64,000 bases of DNA from the NCBI GenBank assembly GCA_019090615.1, contig JAHRVQ010000022.1, positions 62,001 to 126,000 on the forward strand. The letters are read 5' to 3'. The DNA is from Pseudomonadales bacterium. GTDB taxonomy: Bacteria > Pseudomonadota > Gammaproteobacteria > Pseudomonadales > Azotimanducaceae. Below are positions 18,130 to 27,861 of this stretch, piece after piece (position 1 is the stretch's first letter; each line of letters begins with the position of its first letter). The notes under the pieces are model-generated. The model saw nothing but the letters and a program-made list of their open reading frames with translations. It had not been told where the DNA came from and made no database searches. Position numbers and translations under genes: made by a program.

Positions 18130-19929
18130 ATGAATAAAGCGCTGACAGTTCTGCAGGAAATCTTTGGCTATGAAAATTTTCGTTCGCCTCAGGCGGAAAT
18201 TATAGATACGGTCATTGCCGGTGGCGATGCGCTGGTATTAATGCCTACCGGTGGCGGTAAGTCTCTCTGTTATCAGATTCCAGCGATTGCACGGGATGGG
18301 TGTGGGATTGTAATTTCGCCGCTGATTGCACTAATGCAAGATCAGGTGGGCGCATTGAAGCAGCTGGGTGTCAGGGCTAGTTTTTTGAATTCTACCCTGG
18401 ATCATCAGGCCGCCAATGATATTGAACAGGCGCTGCGTGATAATGCGCTTGATCTGCTTTATATAGCACCCGAAAGGTTGGTCAAGGAACGTACCCTGGG
18501 CCTGTTAAAGTCGATTCAAATCAGTTTGTTTGCGATTGACGAGGCACATTGTGTTTCCCAATGGGGGCATGATTTTCGTTCAGATTATTTGCAGCTAAGT
18601 ATCCTGCACCGTGAATTCCCCGATATTCCAAGAATTGCTTTGACGGCCACAGCCGATGCTAGAACGCAAAAGGATATTAAAGAACGACTTGACCTGGTGC
18701 GAGCAGAACAATACCTGGTTGGGTTTGATCGGCCAAATATTCGTTATACCATCGGCTTGAAAAATAACCCGCGGAATCAACTGGCAAAATTTCTTAAACA
18801 GGAACACCTGACCGATGCCGGTATCATTTATTGTTTGTCGCGCAAAAAAACTGAAGAAACGGCCGCCTGGCTAAAAAACCAGGGTTTTAACGCTTTAGCC
18901 TATCATGCGGGCTTAAGCGTCACTGAAAGAGCAGAAAACCAGGCGGCTTTTTTGCGTGAAGAGTCGGTGATAATTGTCGCGACTATTGCTTTTGGTATGG
19001 GCATAGATAAGCCGGATGTGCGGTTTGTAGTGCATCTGGATCTGCCTAAGACCATTGAATCTTACTATCAGGAAACCGGCCGTGCTGGACGCGACGGCAA
19101 ACCTGCTAACGCCTGGCTCTTATATGGTTTGCAGGACGTTATTAAATTGCGCGAAATGCTTGATCGTTCCCAGGGCAATGAAGAATACAAAAGAATTGAA
19201 CGGCATAGACTTAATCGAATGTTGGCATTATGTGAAACAACCACCTGTAGGCGACAGGCCTTACTGCACTATTTTGATGAGCAGGCAGCTGACCGTTGTG
19301 ATAATTGTGATACTTGCATTAATCCTGTTGAAACCTGGGATGCTACTGAAGCATCTCGTAAAGCATTAAGTGTGGTTTATAGGACTGGCCAACGATTTGG
19401 CGTAAACCATCTTGTGGATGTTTTACGCGGCGCTGAAAATGAAAAAGTTCGACAATTTGAACATCAGTTGTTGCCGGTACATGGCATCGGCAAAGAACTG
19501 GATGGCAATCAATGGCATTCAGTTTTTCGTCAATTGATGGCGCGGGGTTATATTCGCGCTAATCTTGAACGATATTCAGCCATCTGTCTCGAAAATAAGT
19601 GCCGCCCGCTGCTGCGCGGGGAGGAAACTATTGAATTGCGAAAAGACAGCAAACAAAAGATTACTCGGCAGCAGACGAAAACTGCCCTGCCTACGGATTT
19701 AGATGTGGGTTTATGGGAGGCGCTAAGAGAATGTCGGCGGCGCCTCGCAGAAACGCAGGGTGTTCCGCCTTATATTATATTTCATGATAGTACCCTGTTA
19801 CTGATGGCTGAATTGCTACCGAGTTCTTTGGCCGAGTTTGCTGGTTTGTCAGGCGTGGGTGATCGTAAACGAGAGAAATATGGACCAGCTTTTATAGAAG
19901 TGATTCGTAGCAGCGCCTGCTCTGATTAA
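18130..19929 (+). CDS. recQ: ATP-dependent DNA helicase RecQ
   Basis: 3'-5' superfamily 2 helicase acting in recombination and fork repair. Walker A is GGGKS (41-45) and the DEAH box 137-140 (IDEAHCVSQWGHDFR). The second helicase domain has QETGRAGRDGKPA. The zinc site follows (CETTTCRRQ, CDNCDTC), then the winged helix and an HRDC domain. 599 residues is normal. No SOS box is evident upstream. Confidence 0.97.
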   Translation: MNKALTVLQEIFGYENFRSPQAEIIDTVIAGGDALVLMPTGGGKSLCYQIPAIARDGCGIVISPLIALMQDQVGALKQLGVRASFLNSTLDHQAANDIEQALRDNALDLLYIAPERLVKERTLGLLKSIQISLFAIDEAHCVSQWGHDFRSDYLQLSILHREFPDIPRIALTATADARTQKDIKERLDLVRAEQYLVGFDRPNIRYTIGLKNNPRNQLAKFLKQEHLTDAGIIYCLSRKKTEETAAWLKNQGFNALAYHAGLSVTERAENQAAFLREESVIIVATIAFGMGIDKPDVRFVVHLDLPKTIESYYQETGRAGRDGKPANAWLLYGLQDVIKLREMLDRSQGNEEYKRIERHRLNRMLALCETTTCRRQALLHYFDEQAADRCDNCDTCINPVETWDATEASRKALSVVYRTGQRFGVNHLVDVLRGAENEKVRQFEHQLLPVHGIGKELDGNQWHSVFRQLMARGYIRANLERYSAICLENKCRPLLRGEETIELRKDSKQKITRQQTKTALPTDLDVGLWEALRECRRRLAETQGVPPYIIFHDSTLLLMAELLPSSLAEFAGLSGVGDRKREKYGPAFIEVIRSSACSD

Positions 19930-19970
19930 AAGTCTGATTGAGTGTTTAATATAACTATCTGATCAGTGCA

Positions 19971-22136
19971 TTAATGTTCAGCAAGATAGGCAGGCAGTTT
20001 GTTTTCGTATTCTAGATACCATTCGGTAAGCAATGCAATCTCATGGTTAAAGCTTTGCAACAGGCTGTCTAATTGTTTGGGTTGAAGTTGGGTTTCCTGT
20101 TTTAAACGAATTTCTAACGATCTCACTGTTTGTTCAAGGCGAGGTATGCCGCAATATTGAAGCGCGCCATGAATTTTATGCACACTGGCCTGGAAATCAA
20201 TCAAGTTGCCAGCAGCACAGGCAGTATTTGCTTTTTGCTGGTCTGCAGGCAGTGAGGCCATGAACAGTTGCAGGAATTCTGTGGCGAATTCTGGTTTGTT
20301 ATTGGCCCGTTGTAGTGATAGCGGTTTGTTTATTATAGTCGGCTCATGGTTTGGCAGGCTGGTGATGACCTTTGCTGGTGGCGCACTACTGAGTTGGTAT
20401 TCGCTGCCTAGATATTGTTGGATGGTATTCTGCAAGCTCCATTTGTCCGCAGGTTTGATCAGTGAGTCGTTCATGCCGGCTTGTTTGATCTGTAATTCTT
20501 CAAGCTCTGAAAGGTGTGCGGTTAAGGCGATGATTGGTTTTTCAAAGCCATTGCTGCGTATCATTTTACTTGCCAATATGCCCGACATAACAGGCATTTG
20601 TATATCCATAAAAATTAGATCGAAAGATGTTTGTAAGCATATTTGTATTGCTTTTACGGGATCGTTGGAAGTAATGGTTTGGTGCCCCAACTCGGATAAA
20701 AGCAGGCTAAGCAACTGGAGATTGGATTGACTGTCGTCAACTGCCAATATTTTCAGCTGGGTGGTTATTTTTGATTTGTTGGCTCGAATTTTTTCTATCA
20801 GTTGCTGTTGGTGCAGTGGATAGCTAAGTTTTACGCAGTCCTGATGGCAATGGCGTGACTGATCGTTTGCTAATAATATCTTTGGTTTATGGGCAGTTGT
20901 TGTTGCTACCGACAATCTTGACGATGAATTAAGTAATGGGCTAGTGGCGGGATAATCTTGTTGCAAAATGAGTTGAAAGTCGGGATTTTTGTCGGTTAGA
21001 CAAATGCCAAGATTCGATAACCTGCTTTCGGCGCTTTGTTTTTGCGCGTCATTGTCGTAAATAAGTTGCGCGTTGACGCCATATATACGTTGTCCCGGTA
21101 CCGCTGAGCAGATTATGGGAATTAACAATGCAGCATCTTTAATCTGAGCATTGAGTAGTAACATGAGTTCCTGTAGGCGAGCGTGTATATCTGTTGGTTG
21201 GTTGTGTATACCCGACAGGCTGATTGATAACAATTTATCTGTGGGGAATTGCACTTTCAGTATTAATTGTAAGTCGTTCGTAAAGCAGTCGTTGATATGG
21301 TGAGCAAGTAAATAGTTAAAAACGATCGCGGTTAAAATTTGTCGGTTGCCAAGGGCCTCAAAGCCGCAGGACTTATCAAAAATTGGCAGCAGACTAATCT
21401 TTTGTTTGTAAAACAAGGGTGTAAGTAGTGCAATCGCGTCGTCGACCAACTGGTGTACGTCAATTGTTTTTTGACCACTTGCCGACAGGCTACGATGTTG
21501 AAGTTCGTTGAGTAAAAAATCAATTTTATTCACTGTGCCGTTAACATTATTACAGTCAGGCTGTTGGTCAGGGTTGTAGGTTGCTGGCGTGCTGTTTATG
21601 GTGTTATCGATGGTGTTATTAATGACGTTCTCAGCATTCATCAACGGTTCACCGCAGAGGTCAGTTATTGCCTGTATATATGCCTGGTTTAATCTGGATT
21701 TATTCTGAAGCAGCTGTAGATCAACTTGAATTGACTGACTCGATGATTGCAGGTTGTCTATCTGGTTATTTAATTTCTGCTTGCTGTGGATACCTTCCGC
21801 GTGTTGCTGTTGGTAGTCACTGTTAATAGCCTGGAATTGGCGTTGAATTGACCTTGCCAGGTCTTGCGCGGGAGTGCCGTCATCAATGTCGGCAGGATTG
21901 AGTAGCAACGAAGGCTCATCCAACTGTTGTTGGAGTCTGTGTATCGGCGCTATATACTGCCGGTTGATAAATCGGTGGGTGAAACCAGCGGCAAGTAAAA
22001 ATAGTAATAGTGTCGCGGAGGCAAACAAAAATTGCCCTATACCGCGATAATTGAGGATAAAACCAGTGAGGCAACCGCCCGCTATGACGACGGGCAGTAT
22101 AGTTAGCAAAAACAGGTATTTTTCATTCTTAGTCAC
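19971..22136 (-). CDS. GacS/BarA-like hybrid sensor protein with a degenerate kinase core
   Basis: By position beside cysM-rlmD-relA and by architecture this is the BarA/GacS orthologue. It has two membrane segments (about 8-28 and 35-52), a coiled-coil linker, remnants of kinase domains, a degenerate receiver (about 365-450), an intact receiver (462-575; acidic pair D467-D468, phospho-acceptor D511, K561) and an Hpt domain with H653 (VHKIHGALQYCG). At the expected H-box the sequence reads ITDLCGEPLMNAENV (157-171), so the phospho-accepting histidine is replaced by aspartate; the ATP-binding G boxes are not recognisable, and only an N-box remnant (ALGNRQILTAIVFNYLL) remains. It probably cannot autophosphorylate but might still relay phosphate. 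The large periplasmic sensor loop is absent. Confidence 0.82.
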   Translation of the reverse strand: MTKNEKYLFLLTILPVVIAGGCLTGFILNYRGIGQFLFASATLLLFLLAAGFTHRFINRQYIAPIHRLQQQLDEPSLLLNPADIDDGTPAQDLARSIQRQFQAINSDYQQQHAEGIHSKQKLNNQIDNLQSSSQSIQVDLQLLQNKSRLNQAYIQAITDLCGEPLMNAENVINNTIDNTINSTPATYNPDQQPDCNNVNGTVNKIDFLLNELQHRSLSASGQKTIDVHQLVDDAIALLTPLFYKQKISLLPIFDKSCGFEALGNRQILTAIVFNYLLAHHINDCFTNDLQLILKVQFPTDKLLSISLSGIHNQPTDIHARLQELMLLLNAQIKDAALLIPIICSAVPGQRIYGVNAQLIYDNDAQKQSAESRLSNLGICLTDKNPDFQLILQQDYPATSPLLNSSSRLSVATTTAHKPKILLANDQSRHCHQDCVKLSYPLHQQQLIEKIRANKSKITTQLKILAVDDSQSNLQLLSLLLSELGHQTITSNDPVKAIQICLQTSFDLIFMDIQMPVMSGILASKMIRSNGFEKPIIALTAHLSELEELQIKQAGMNDSLIKPADKWSLQNTIQQYLGSEYQLSSAPPAKVITSLPNHEPTIINKPLSLQRANNKPEFATEFLQLFMASLPADQQKANTACAAGNLIDFQASVHKIHGALQYCGIPRLEQTVRSLEIRLKQETQLQPKQLDSLLQSFNHEIALLTEWYLEYENKLPAYLAEH

Positions 22137-22280
22137 AGCGAGTTTGGAAAAATCCGTTTAAATTAAACAGGCACTCGGGTTATATTCCGCAAGTGAATTT
22201 GTATAGACAAAGCAGATATTATAGGAATCGTTCCTTATCTCCTATGATTAACAATCATTGATCCGGCTAAAAGTATAAGT

Positions 22281-23180
22281 ATGAAGCAATACCCTACAAT
22301 TGAATCTTGTATTGGCGAGACACCTCTGGTGCGGTTACAGCGTTTAGATGGTGAGTCCAGCAATACCATATTATTAAAGCTCGAAGGTAATAATCCAGCT
22401 GGCTCTGTTAAAGATCGCCCTGCCATGAGTATGATTGTGCACGCGGAAAACAGGGGCGATATTAAGCCAGGAGATACGCTGATTGAAGCCACCAGTGGCA
22501 ATACAGGTATAGCTCTGGCGATGGCAGCGGCGATTAAAGGTTATAAGATGGTACTTATTATGCCGGTCCATATGAGTGATGAAAGAAAAACCGCTATGGC
22601 CGCTTATGGCGCAGAACTAATTATGGTAACCCAGGAACAGGGGATGGAAGGGGCCCGTGATTTGGCGCTTGAAATGCAAGTGCAGGGTAAGGGTATTGTA
22701 CTGGATCAGTTTGCCAATGAGGATAATCCTTTGGCCCATTATGAATCCACAGGGCCTGAATTAATGCGCCAGACTGACGGTGAAATCACACACTTAGTGA
22801 GTTCAATGGGTACCACCGGCACAATAATGGGGGTCTCAAAATATTTTAAGGAAGTAAAACCTGAGATCGAAATTATTGGTTTGCAACCCATTGAGGGCTC
22901 AGCCATACCAGGTATTCGACGCTGGCCACAGGCTTATCTACCCCGTATCTATAATAGCCAGCAGATTGACCGTATCATTGATATGGATCAAACCCTGGCC
23001 GAAGTCACCATGCGTGCCCTGGCGGCTGAGGAAGGTATTTTTTGTGGTGTATCTTCAGGTGGTGCCGTCGCCGGTGCGTTGCAGGTAAGTAAGCAGGTCG
23101 AAAATGCCGTGATCGTTGCAATTATTTGTGATCGCGGCGACCGTTATCTTTCTACTGGCGTATTTTCTCCAGATAAGTAG
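22281..23180 (+). CDS. cysM: Cysteine synthase B (O-acetylserine sulfhydrylase B)
   Basis: PLP enzyme forming cysteine from O-acetylserine and sulfide or thiosulfate. The PLP lysine is K44 (NPAGSVKDRPAMSM, CysM type), the substrate loop is TSGNTGIALA, and the phosphate-binding stretch is GTTGTIMG. The arginine-rich GIRRWPQ segment is typical of CysM. 299 residues matches the family. It is divergent from the sensor gene; a dyad ATGATT-AAC-AATCAT at 22244-22258 lies between them. Confidence 0.95.
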   Translation: MKQYPTIESCIGETPLVRLQRLDGESSNTILLKLEGNNPAGSVKDRPAMSMIVHAENRGDIKPGDTLIEATSGNTGIALAMAAAIKGYKMVLIMPVHMSDERKTAMAAYGAELIMVTQEQGMEGARDLALEMQVQGKGIVLDQFANEDNPLAHYESTGPELMRQTDGEITHLVSSMGTTGTIMGVSKYFKEVKPEIEIIGLQPIEGSAIPGIRRWPQAYLPRIYNSQQIDRIIDMDQTLAEVTMRALAAEEGIFCGVSSGGAVAGALQVSKQVENAVIVAIICDRGDRYLSTGVFSPDK

Positions 23181-23214
23181 ACTGCGCACTCTGAAACCCG
23201 ACTGAGAAGCGTAA

Positions 23215-24522
23215 GTGAAAAAACGATTCGAACCTGTACAGGTAGAAATCACTGGTTTGCATGCGGATGGCTACGGTCTGACCGATAATGAGCGATTATG
23301 TGTGCTAGGTGTTTTGCCAGGAGAGACAGTCACTGCTTTACCCTTTACTAAAAAGAAAAAGAAAATATTTGCCAAGCCGGTGTCATTGCATAAAGTCTCG
23401 CCGGATCGCGTCGAACCGATCTGTTCAGCAGCAGATTATTGCGGCGGATGCAGTCTGCAACATTTTTCAGCAACGCAACAGTTGGCCTATAAGCAGGTGA
23501 ATTTTGTTAATACGCTTGGCCTGAATCAACCACAAAATATTTTACCGGCAGTCACGGGGCCAATATCAAACTATCGATCGAAGGCGCGGCTCGGGGTGCG
23601 GTTTGTCGATAAAAAATCCCGTTTACTGGTTGGGTTTCGAGAAAAGATGAAACCCTATATCGCAGAAATAGATAGCTGCCCGGTATTGCGTGAGCCCGTA
23701 TCCAGCTTGATACCTATGTTGGTTGAACTTATTTCAGGCCTTGTAAATGTTAAATCGATTCCACAAATTGAAGTTGCTATTGGGGATGATGATACTGCAT
23801 TGGTATTTCGTCATCTTGAACCGATGCAAGATTCAGACTTGGAGCTGATGTGTCAATTTGGTGCCAGACATAAAATTGATATGTATTTACAGCCAGGAAA
23901 TGCTGCCAGTGTCAAAAAAATATATCCGCTTGAGAAGGTTAGTCGATTACATTACGTCCTGTCGGAATTTGACTTGAAGTTCGCTTTTCACCCGCTAGAT
24001 TTTACACAGGTAAACCAGGCTATTAATGAAAAAATGTTGATATTAGCGATAAAATTGCTGAAATTGGATATTAAGGACCAGGTACTGGATGCATTTTGTG
24101 GGATAGGAAATTTCAGTCTTGCGTTGGCACGCACAGCGGGGTTCGTAACCGGTATTGAATCGACCGTAACGAGTGTTGAACGGGCGCAGGAAAACGCCCT
24201 GACAAATCAGATTAATAATTGCCAGTTTTTGGTCCAGGACCTGTTTGATGAATTGTTGGATCTACCGGTTCTAAACGACGTTAATAAGGTATTATTGGAC
24301 CCGCCACGCAGCGGGGCATTTGAAGTGTGTAAAAAACTTGCAAATAATAAGGTCGAAAGAGTAGTGTACGTTTCCTGTAATCCCGTCACACTGGCAAGAG
24401 ACGCCGCTATTTTGGTAGAGAGCGGATACTTATTTGAATATGCAGGCGTAATTGATATGTTCCCCCATACAACGCATATTGAATCCATTGCCTGTTTTTC
24501 GTATAACGATTCATGCGAATGA
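23215..24522 (+). CDS. rlmD: 23S rRNA (uracil-1939-C5) methyltransferase RlmD
   Basis: SAM-dependent enzyme that makes m5U1939 in 23S rRNA. It has an N-terminal TRAM domain, the [4Fe-4S] cysteines C70, C76 and C79 (CSAADYCGGC) plus one near DSCPVL, the SAM motif VLDAFCGIGNFSL, and the nucleophile in YVSCNPVTLARD. The start is GTG 23215. It lies between cysM and relA, as in Pseudomonas. Confidence 0.95.
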   Translation: MKKRFEPVQVEITGLHADGYGLTDNERLCVLGVLPGETVTALPFTKKKKKIFAKPVSLHKVSPDRVEPICSAADYCGGCSLQHFSATQQLAYKQVNFVNTLGLNQPQNILPAVTGPISNYRSKARLGVRFVDKKSRLLVGFREKMKPYIAEIDSCPVLREPVSSLIPMLVELISGLVNVKSIPQIEVAIGDDDTALVFRHLEPMQDSDLELMCQFGARHKIDMYLQPGNAASVKKIYPLEKVSRLHYVLSEFDLKFAFHPLDFTQVNQAINEKMLILAIKLLKLDIKDQVLDAFCGIGNFSLALARTAGFVTGIESTVTSVERAQENALTNQINNCQFLVQDLFDELLDLPVLNDVNKVLLDPPRSGAFEVCKKLANNKVERVVYVSCNPVTLARDAAILVESGYLFEYAGVIDMFPHTTHIESIACFSYNDSCE

Positions 24523-24553
24523 CTATAAGTCAATAACGGTCCAGTTATCTTCT

Positions 24554-26791
24554 ATGGTTAAAGTTAGAGCAGAACAACCCTTACATTTTGATGGCAGTAT
24601 CAACCTGGAATTGTGGTTGCGCCAACTCAATGAAAAGAACCCCGAAATAAATCTTGCTCGGATTCGTGAGGTTTGTGATCTATCACAGCAGGCTGAAGAA
24701 AAAGCTATTGCCACCAACAGTGTCTGGTCTGCAGGACAAAGTAGCTTTAAAACCGGTCTGGGCATGGCTGATATTCTAACAGAGTTATATGTTGACGAAG
24801 ATGGTCTGGTGGCAGCACTCATATACCGCGCAGTACGTGAAAACCAGTTAACGTTGAACCACGTGAAAAAGAATTTTGGTAAAAATGTGGCCGATCTGGT
24901 GCAGGGCGTGTTGCGCATGGCGGCCATTAGTAATATCCAGTTTGGTTCTAATAAACCTGTTCTGGGTGAAAATGTTGACCAGCTTGAACAGGCCAGAAGA
25001 ATGCTGGTGGCCCTGGTTGATGATGTTCGAGTAGCGTTGATTAAATTGGCAGAGCGCACCTGTGCAATTCGTAATATTGCAAAAAGTTCGCCAGAGAAAC
25101 GTTTAAAGTTAGCCCGTGAGATTTTTGATATCTACGCGCCGCTGGCGCACCGGTTGGGTATCGGGCATCTCAAATGGGAGTTGGAAGACATTGCGTTTCG
25201 TTATTTAGAACCTGTCTCTTATAAACGTATTGCGCATTTGTTAGATGAAAAAAGAACGGTCCGGCTTGAGTATATCGAGCGAATAATAGCCTCGCTGCAG
25301 CAAAAGTTACATGCCTTCAAAATTCAGGCAACAATCAACGGCCGAGCCAAGCACATATATAGTATTTGGCGAAAAATGCGTAATAAGGGCATTAGTTTTT
25401 CTGAAGTATACGATGTGCGAGCGGTGCGCATTTTGGTGCCAGGTATTAACGATTGTTATCGCGTTCTTGGGGTGGTGCATAATCTGTGGCGAAATGTTCC
25501 TTATGAGTTTGACGACTATATTGCAACGCCGAAAGAGAACGGTTATCGATCGTTGCATACCGCAGTTGTTGGGCCTGAGGGCAAGGTGCTGGAAATCCAG
25601 ATTAGAACAGATGAAATGCATGAAGAAGCAGAGCTTGGCGTTTGTTCTCATTGGCAATATAAGACCCCTGACAAAAATGACGAGCCGCAAGCATACGAAG
25701 AAAGAATTTCCTGGTTAAGACAGATTCTGGATTGGCAGGAAGAATTGGGTGATGTTTCTGGTTTGGCGAAAGATTTGCTGAATGAAGTGAATCTTGATCG
25801 AATTTATGTCTTTACGCCAGAAGGCCATGTCATTGACATGATGCCCGGCTCTACCTCGGTTGATTTTGCTTATCGAGTGCATACAGAAATCGGCCATAAG
25901 TGTCGTGGCAGTAAGGTCAATGGTCGGGTAGTGCCGTTGAACTATGTACTTAAAAGTGGCGACCAGATCGAAATAATTGTTGGTGACGAAATTGAGCCAA
26001 GAAGAGAATGGTTGCATGCCCATCTTGGTTATGTAACAACATCCAGGGCCCGAGCAAAAATACAAAGCTGGTTCGGTAACAGGACTAAACGAAAAAATAT
26101 AGAAGAAGGTCTAAGGCTGCTTACCGCTGAATTACATCATTTAAGCATTGATCAACTAGAATGGTCAAAGTTGTTACAGGTGATGGATTACGACCGGGAA
26201 GATGACCTGTTCGCAGCGATTGGCAGTGGCGACATTAATGCGCTCGACGTATTGGAATTGGCCGCACTTGATATCCTGGAACTCCATAGTGATAACAATA
26301 AAAATCTTTCCGAGGGTGTAAGTAATGGATCGAAATATCACGAATCCACCGTGTCAGTCTCTGGTATAGGAGAATTTGCACATATTATTTCTTCTTGTTG
26401 TAAGCCACTTGCTGGTGATTCCATTGTTGGCGTAATTGATGATGAGAAGATCGTGCATGTTCATCTGCAGGATTGTATTCAGGCATTCAGGGCTGATAGC
26501 TATGGTCGATTGATGCGTTTAGACTGGGAAAAAGATACTCGGCGAAGGTTGCCAGTGACCATTGAAGTTGAAGCTTATGATCGGCCCGGCCTATTGCACG
26601 AAGTAACTGGGGTTTTTTTTGAAGAAAAAACTAATATTATTGCTATGAATTCACTAACGGATAAAGACAGTAATAGTGTTTCAGTGACGATGGTTATGGA
26701 AGTGAAAAGTTTAAACCAATTATTGAGAACATTGGAAAAAATCGAGCAATTGCAGAATGTAATAACTGCTCGTCGAACAGTTTCCAGTTAA
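24554..26791 (+). CDS. relA: GTP pyrophosphokinase RelA
   Basis: Ribosome-associated (p)ppGpp synthetase of the stringent response. ATG 24554 gives MVKVRAEQ, matching the RelA N-terminus; an upstream ATG at 24452 lies inside rlmD. The pseudo-hydrolase domain lacks the HD motif. The synthetase domain has IYSIWRKM, FDDYIATPKENGYRSLHT with an acidic EFDD of the monofunctional RelA type, and EIQIRT. TGS (YVFTPEGHVIDMM), zinc-finger (SSCCKPLAGD) and ACT domains follow. 745 residues. mazG is not next to it; adk follows instead. Confidence 0.96.
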   Translation: MVKVRAEQPLHFDGSINLELWLRQLNEKNPEINLARIREVCDLSQQAEEKAIATNSVWSAGQSSFKTGLGMADILTELYVDEDGLVAALIYRAVRENQLTLNHVKKNFGKNVADLVQGVLRMAAISNIQFGSNKPVLGENVDQLEQARRMLVALVDDVRVALIKLAERTCAIRNIAKSSPEKRLKLAREIFDIYAPLAHRLGIGHLKWELEDIAFRYLEPVSYKRIAHLLDEKRTVRLEYIERIIASLQQKLHAFKIQATINGRAKHIYSIWRKMRNKGISFSEVYDVRAVRILVPGINDCYRVLGVVHNLWRNVPYEFDDYIATPKENGYRSLHTAVVGPEGKVLEIQIRTDEMHEEAELGVCSHWQYKTPDKNDEPQAYEERISWLRQILDWQEELGDVSGLAKDLLNEVNLDRIYVFTPEGHVIDMMPGSTSVDFAYRVHTEIGHKCRGSKVNGRVVPLNYVLKSGDQIEIIVGDEIEPRREWLHAHLGYVTTSRARAKIQSWFGNRTKRKNIEEGLRLLTAELHHLSIDQLEWSKLLQVMDYDREDDLFAAIGSGDINALDVLELAALDILELHSDNNKNLSEGVSNGSKYHESTVSVSGIGEFAHIISSCCKPLAGDSIVGVIDDEKIVHVHLQDCIQAFRADSYGRLMRLDWEKDTRRRLPVTIEVEAYDRPGLLHEVTGVFFEEKTNIIAMNSLTDKDSNSVSVTMVMEVKSLNQLLRTLEKIEQLQNVITARRTVSS

Positions 26792-26823
26792 ATTATTATG
26801 CGTAAAAAATTTAGGTGATTAAT

Positions 26824-27477
26824 ATGAAAATGATTCTTTTAGGTGCTCCGGGTGTTGGCAAGGGAACTCAGGCGCAGTTTATAACTGAAAAATATGGCAT
26901 CCCGCAAATATCCACTGGTGACATGTTGAGAGAAGCAATCAAAGATGGTAGCGAGTTAGGCAAGCGTGTTAAAAATGTTATGGAAAAAGGCTTGCTCGTT
27001 ACCGATGAAATTATTATTGATCTGGTAAAACAGCGCATCACCAAACCTGATTGCTCTAATGGGTTTTTATTTGATGGTTTCCCAAGAACGATTCCGCAGG
27101 CAGAAGCACTAATTGATGCAGCGATCGCTATCGATTATGTGATAGAAATTCAGGTGCCAAATGATGAGATAGTTGCCCGACTATCGGGACGCCGGGTGCA
27201 TATAGAGTCTGGGCGAGTTTACCATGTTATATATAACCCGCCAAAAGTTGCCGGTAAAGATGATGTTAGTGGTGAGGACCTGGTTCAACGTGACGATGAT
27301 AAGGAAGATGTTATTCAAGAACGGCTTAACGTATATCGCGAACAAACAGAGCCGTTAGTCGCCTTTTATAAAAGTAAGTCAAAGGAATCTTCTGGGGCCC
27401 TGGGTTATGTGGAAGTCGACGGTACGGGTAAAACGGAAGAAATAAGAGACAGAATTTTGCAAGGACTTGATGCTTAA
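26824..27477 (+). CDS. adk: Adenylate kinase
   Basis: Converts ATP and AMP to two ADP. It has the P-loop GAPGVGKGT, the AMP-binding STGDMLR and DGFPRT, and the long LID (GRRVH to [10 protein letters not shown]). The LID has YHVIYNPPK, without zinc cysteines. ATG 26824 has AGGTG at 26813-26817; the in-frame GTG 26815 is part of that site. 217 residues is typical. Confidence 0.97.
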   Translation: MKMILLGAPGVGKGTQAQFITEKYGIPQISTGDMLREAIKDGSELGKRVKNVMEKGLLVTDEIIIDLVKQRITKPDCSNGFLFDGFPRTIPQAEALIDAAIAIDYVIEIQVPNDEIVARLSGRRVHIESGRVYHVIYNPPKVAGKDDVSGEDLVQRDDDKEDVIQERLNVYREQTEPLVAFYKSKSKESSGALGYVEVDGTGKTEEIRDRILQGLDA

Positions 27478-27861
27478 AAAGGCTTAATGAAATTGGCCTC
27501 TTCAACAAAATCTGCGGGTCATTTTTGGCTAATGGGCAGCTTGTTGGGCTAGTTAGTGAGTTTTGAATGAATTTGCCCGAAAAAAGCGACTAAAACGTTG
27601 AAAAGCTTTAGTTTTTCCTAAAAAAAGTTCGCTATATTTTCAAATTTTTTCTAAACTTCTAACTGTTAATGTCGGCTTATGCACAACTGCTTTGTTATCT
27701 AACTGCTGTCATGCAAATAGTTAATTGCATCTTGCTAACACAACTGCCGAGGAGAACAGGCGAATGCGGCATATAAAAAGTCTTTTATACCACTGCTGTT
27801 CTGATGTTGGATAGACAATTTTTTGCCAAACTAAGCCAAAACTTAAGATAGGAGTACTAAC
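27478..27861. other. Intergenic region upstream of the lysine-rich protein gene
   Basis: 384 bp without a convincing gene. It is AT-rich with short runs of A and T around 27580-27650. A 16-codon open frame at 27764-27814 has GGAG upstream but is too short to claim. It presumably carries the adk transcript end and the promoter of the histone-like gene; neither can be placed with certainty. Confidence 0.4.

Noticed and set aside
22244-22258. Dyad ATGATT-AAC-AATCAT upstream of cysM, reminiscent of a Fur-type or other operator.
   Set aside because: Poor match to the Fur consensus spacing, and only 6-bp arms in AT-rich sequence.
25307-25718. Long open frames on both strands inside relA, and similar ones inside other genes.
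   Set aside because: They are shadows of a well-supported gene and show no family resemblance or ribosome sites.
27764-27814. 16-codon frame with GGAG upstream, before the histone-like gene, as a leader peptide.
   Set aside because: Too short to separate from chance; no attenuator-like paired hairpins recognised.
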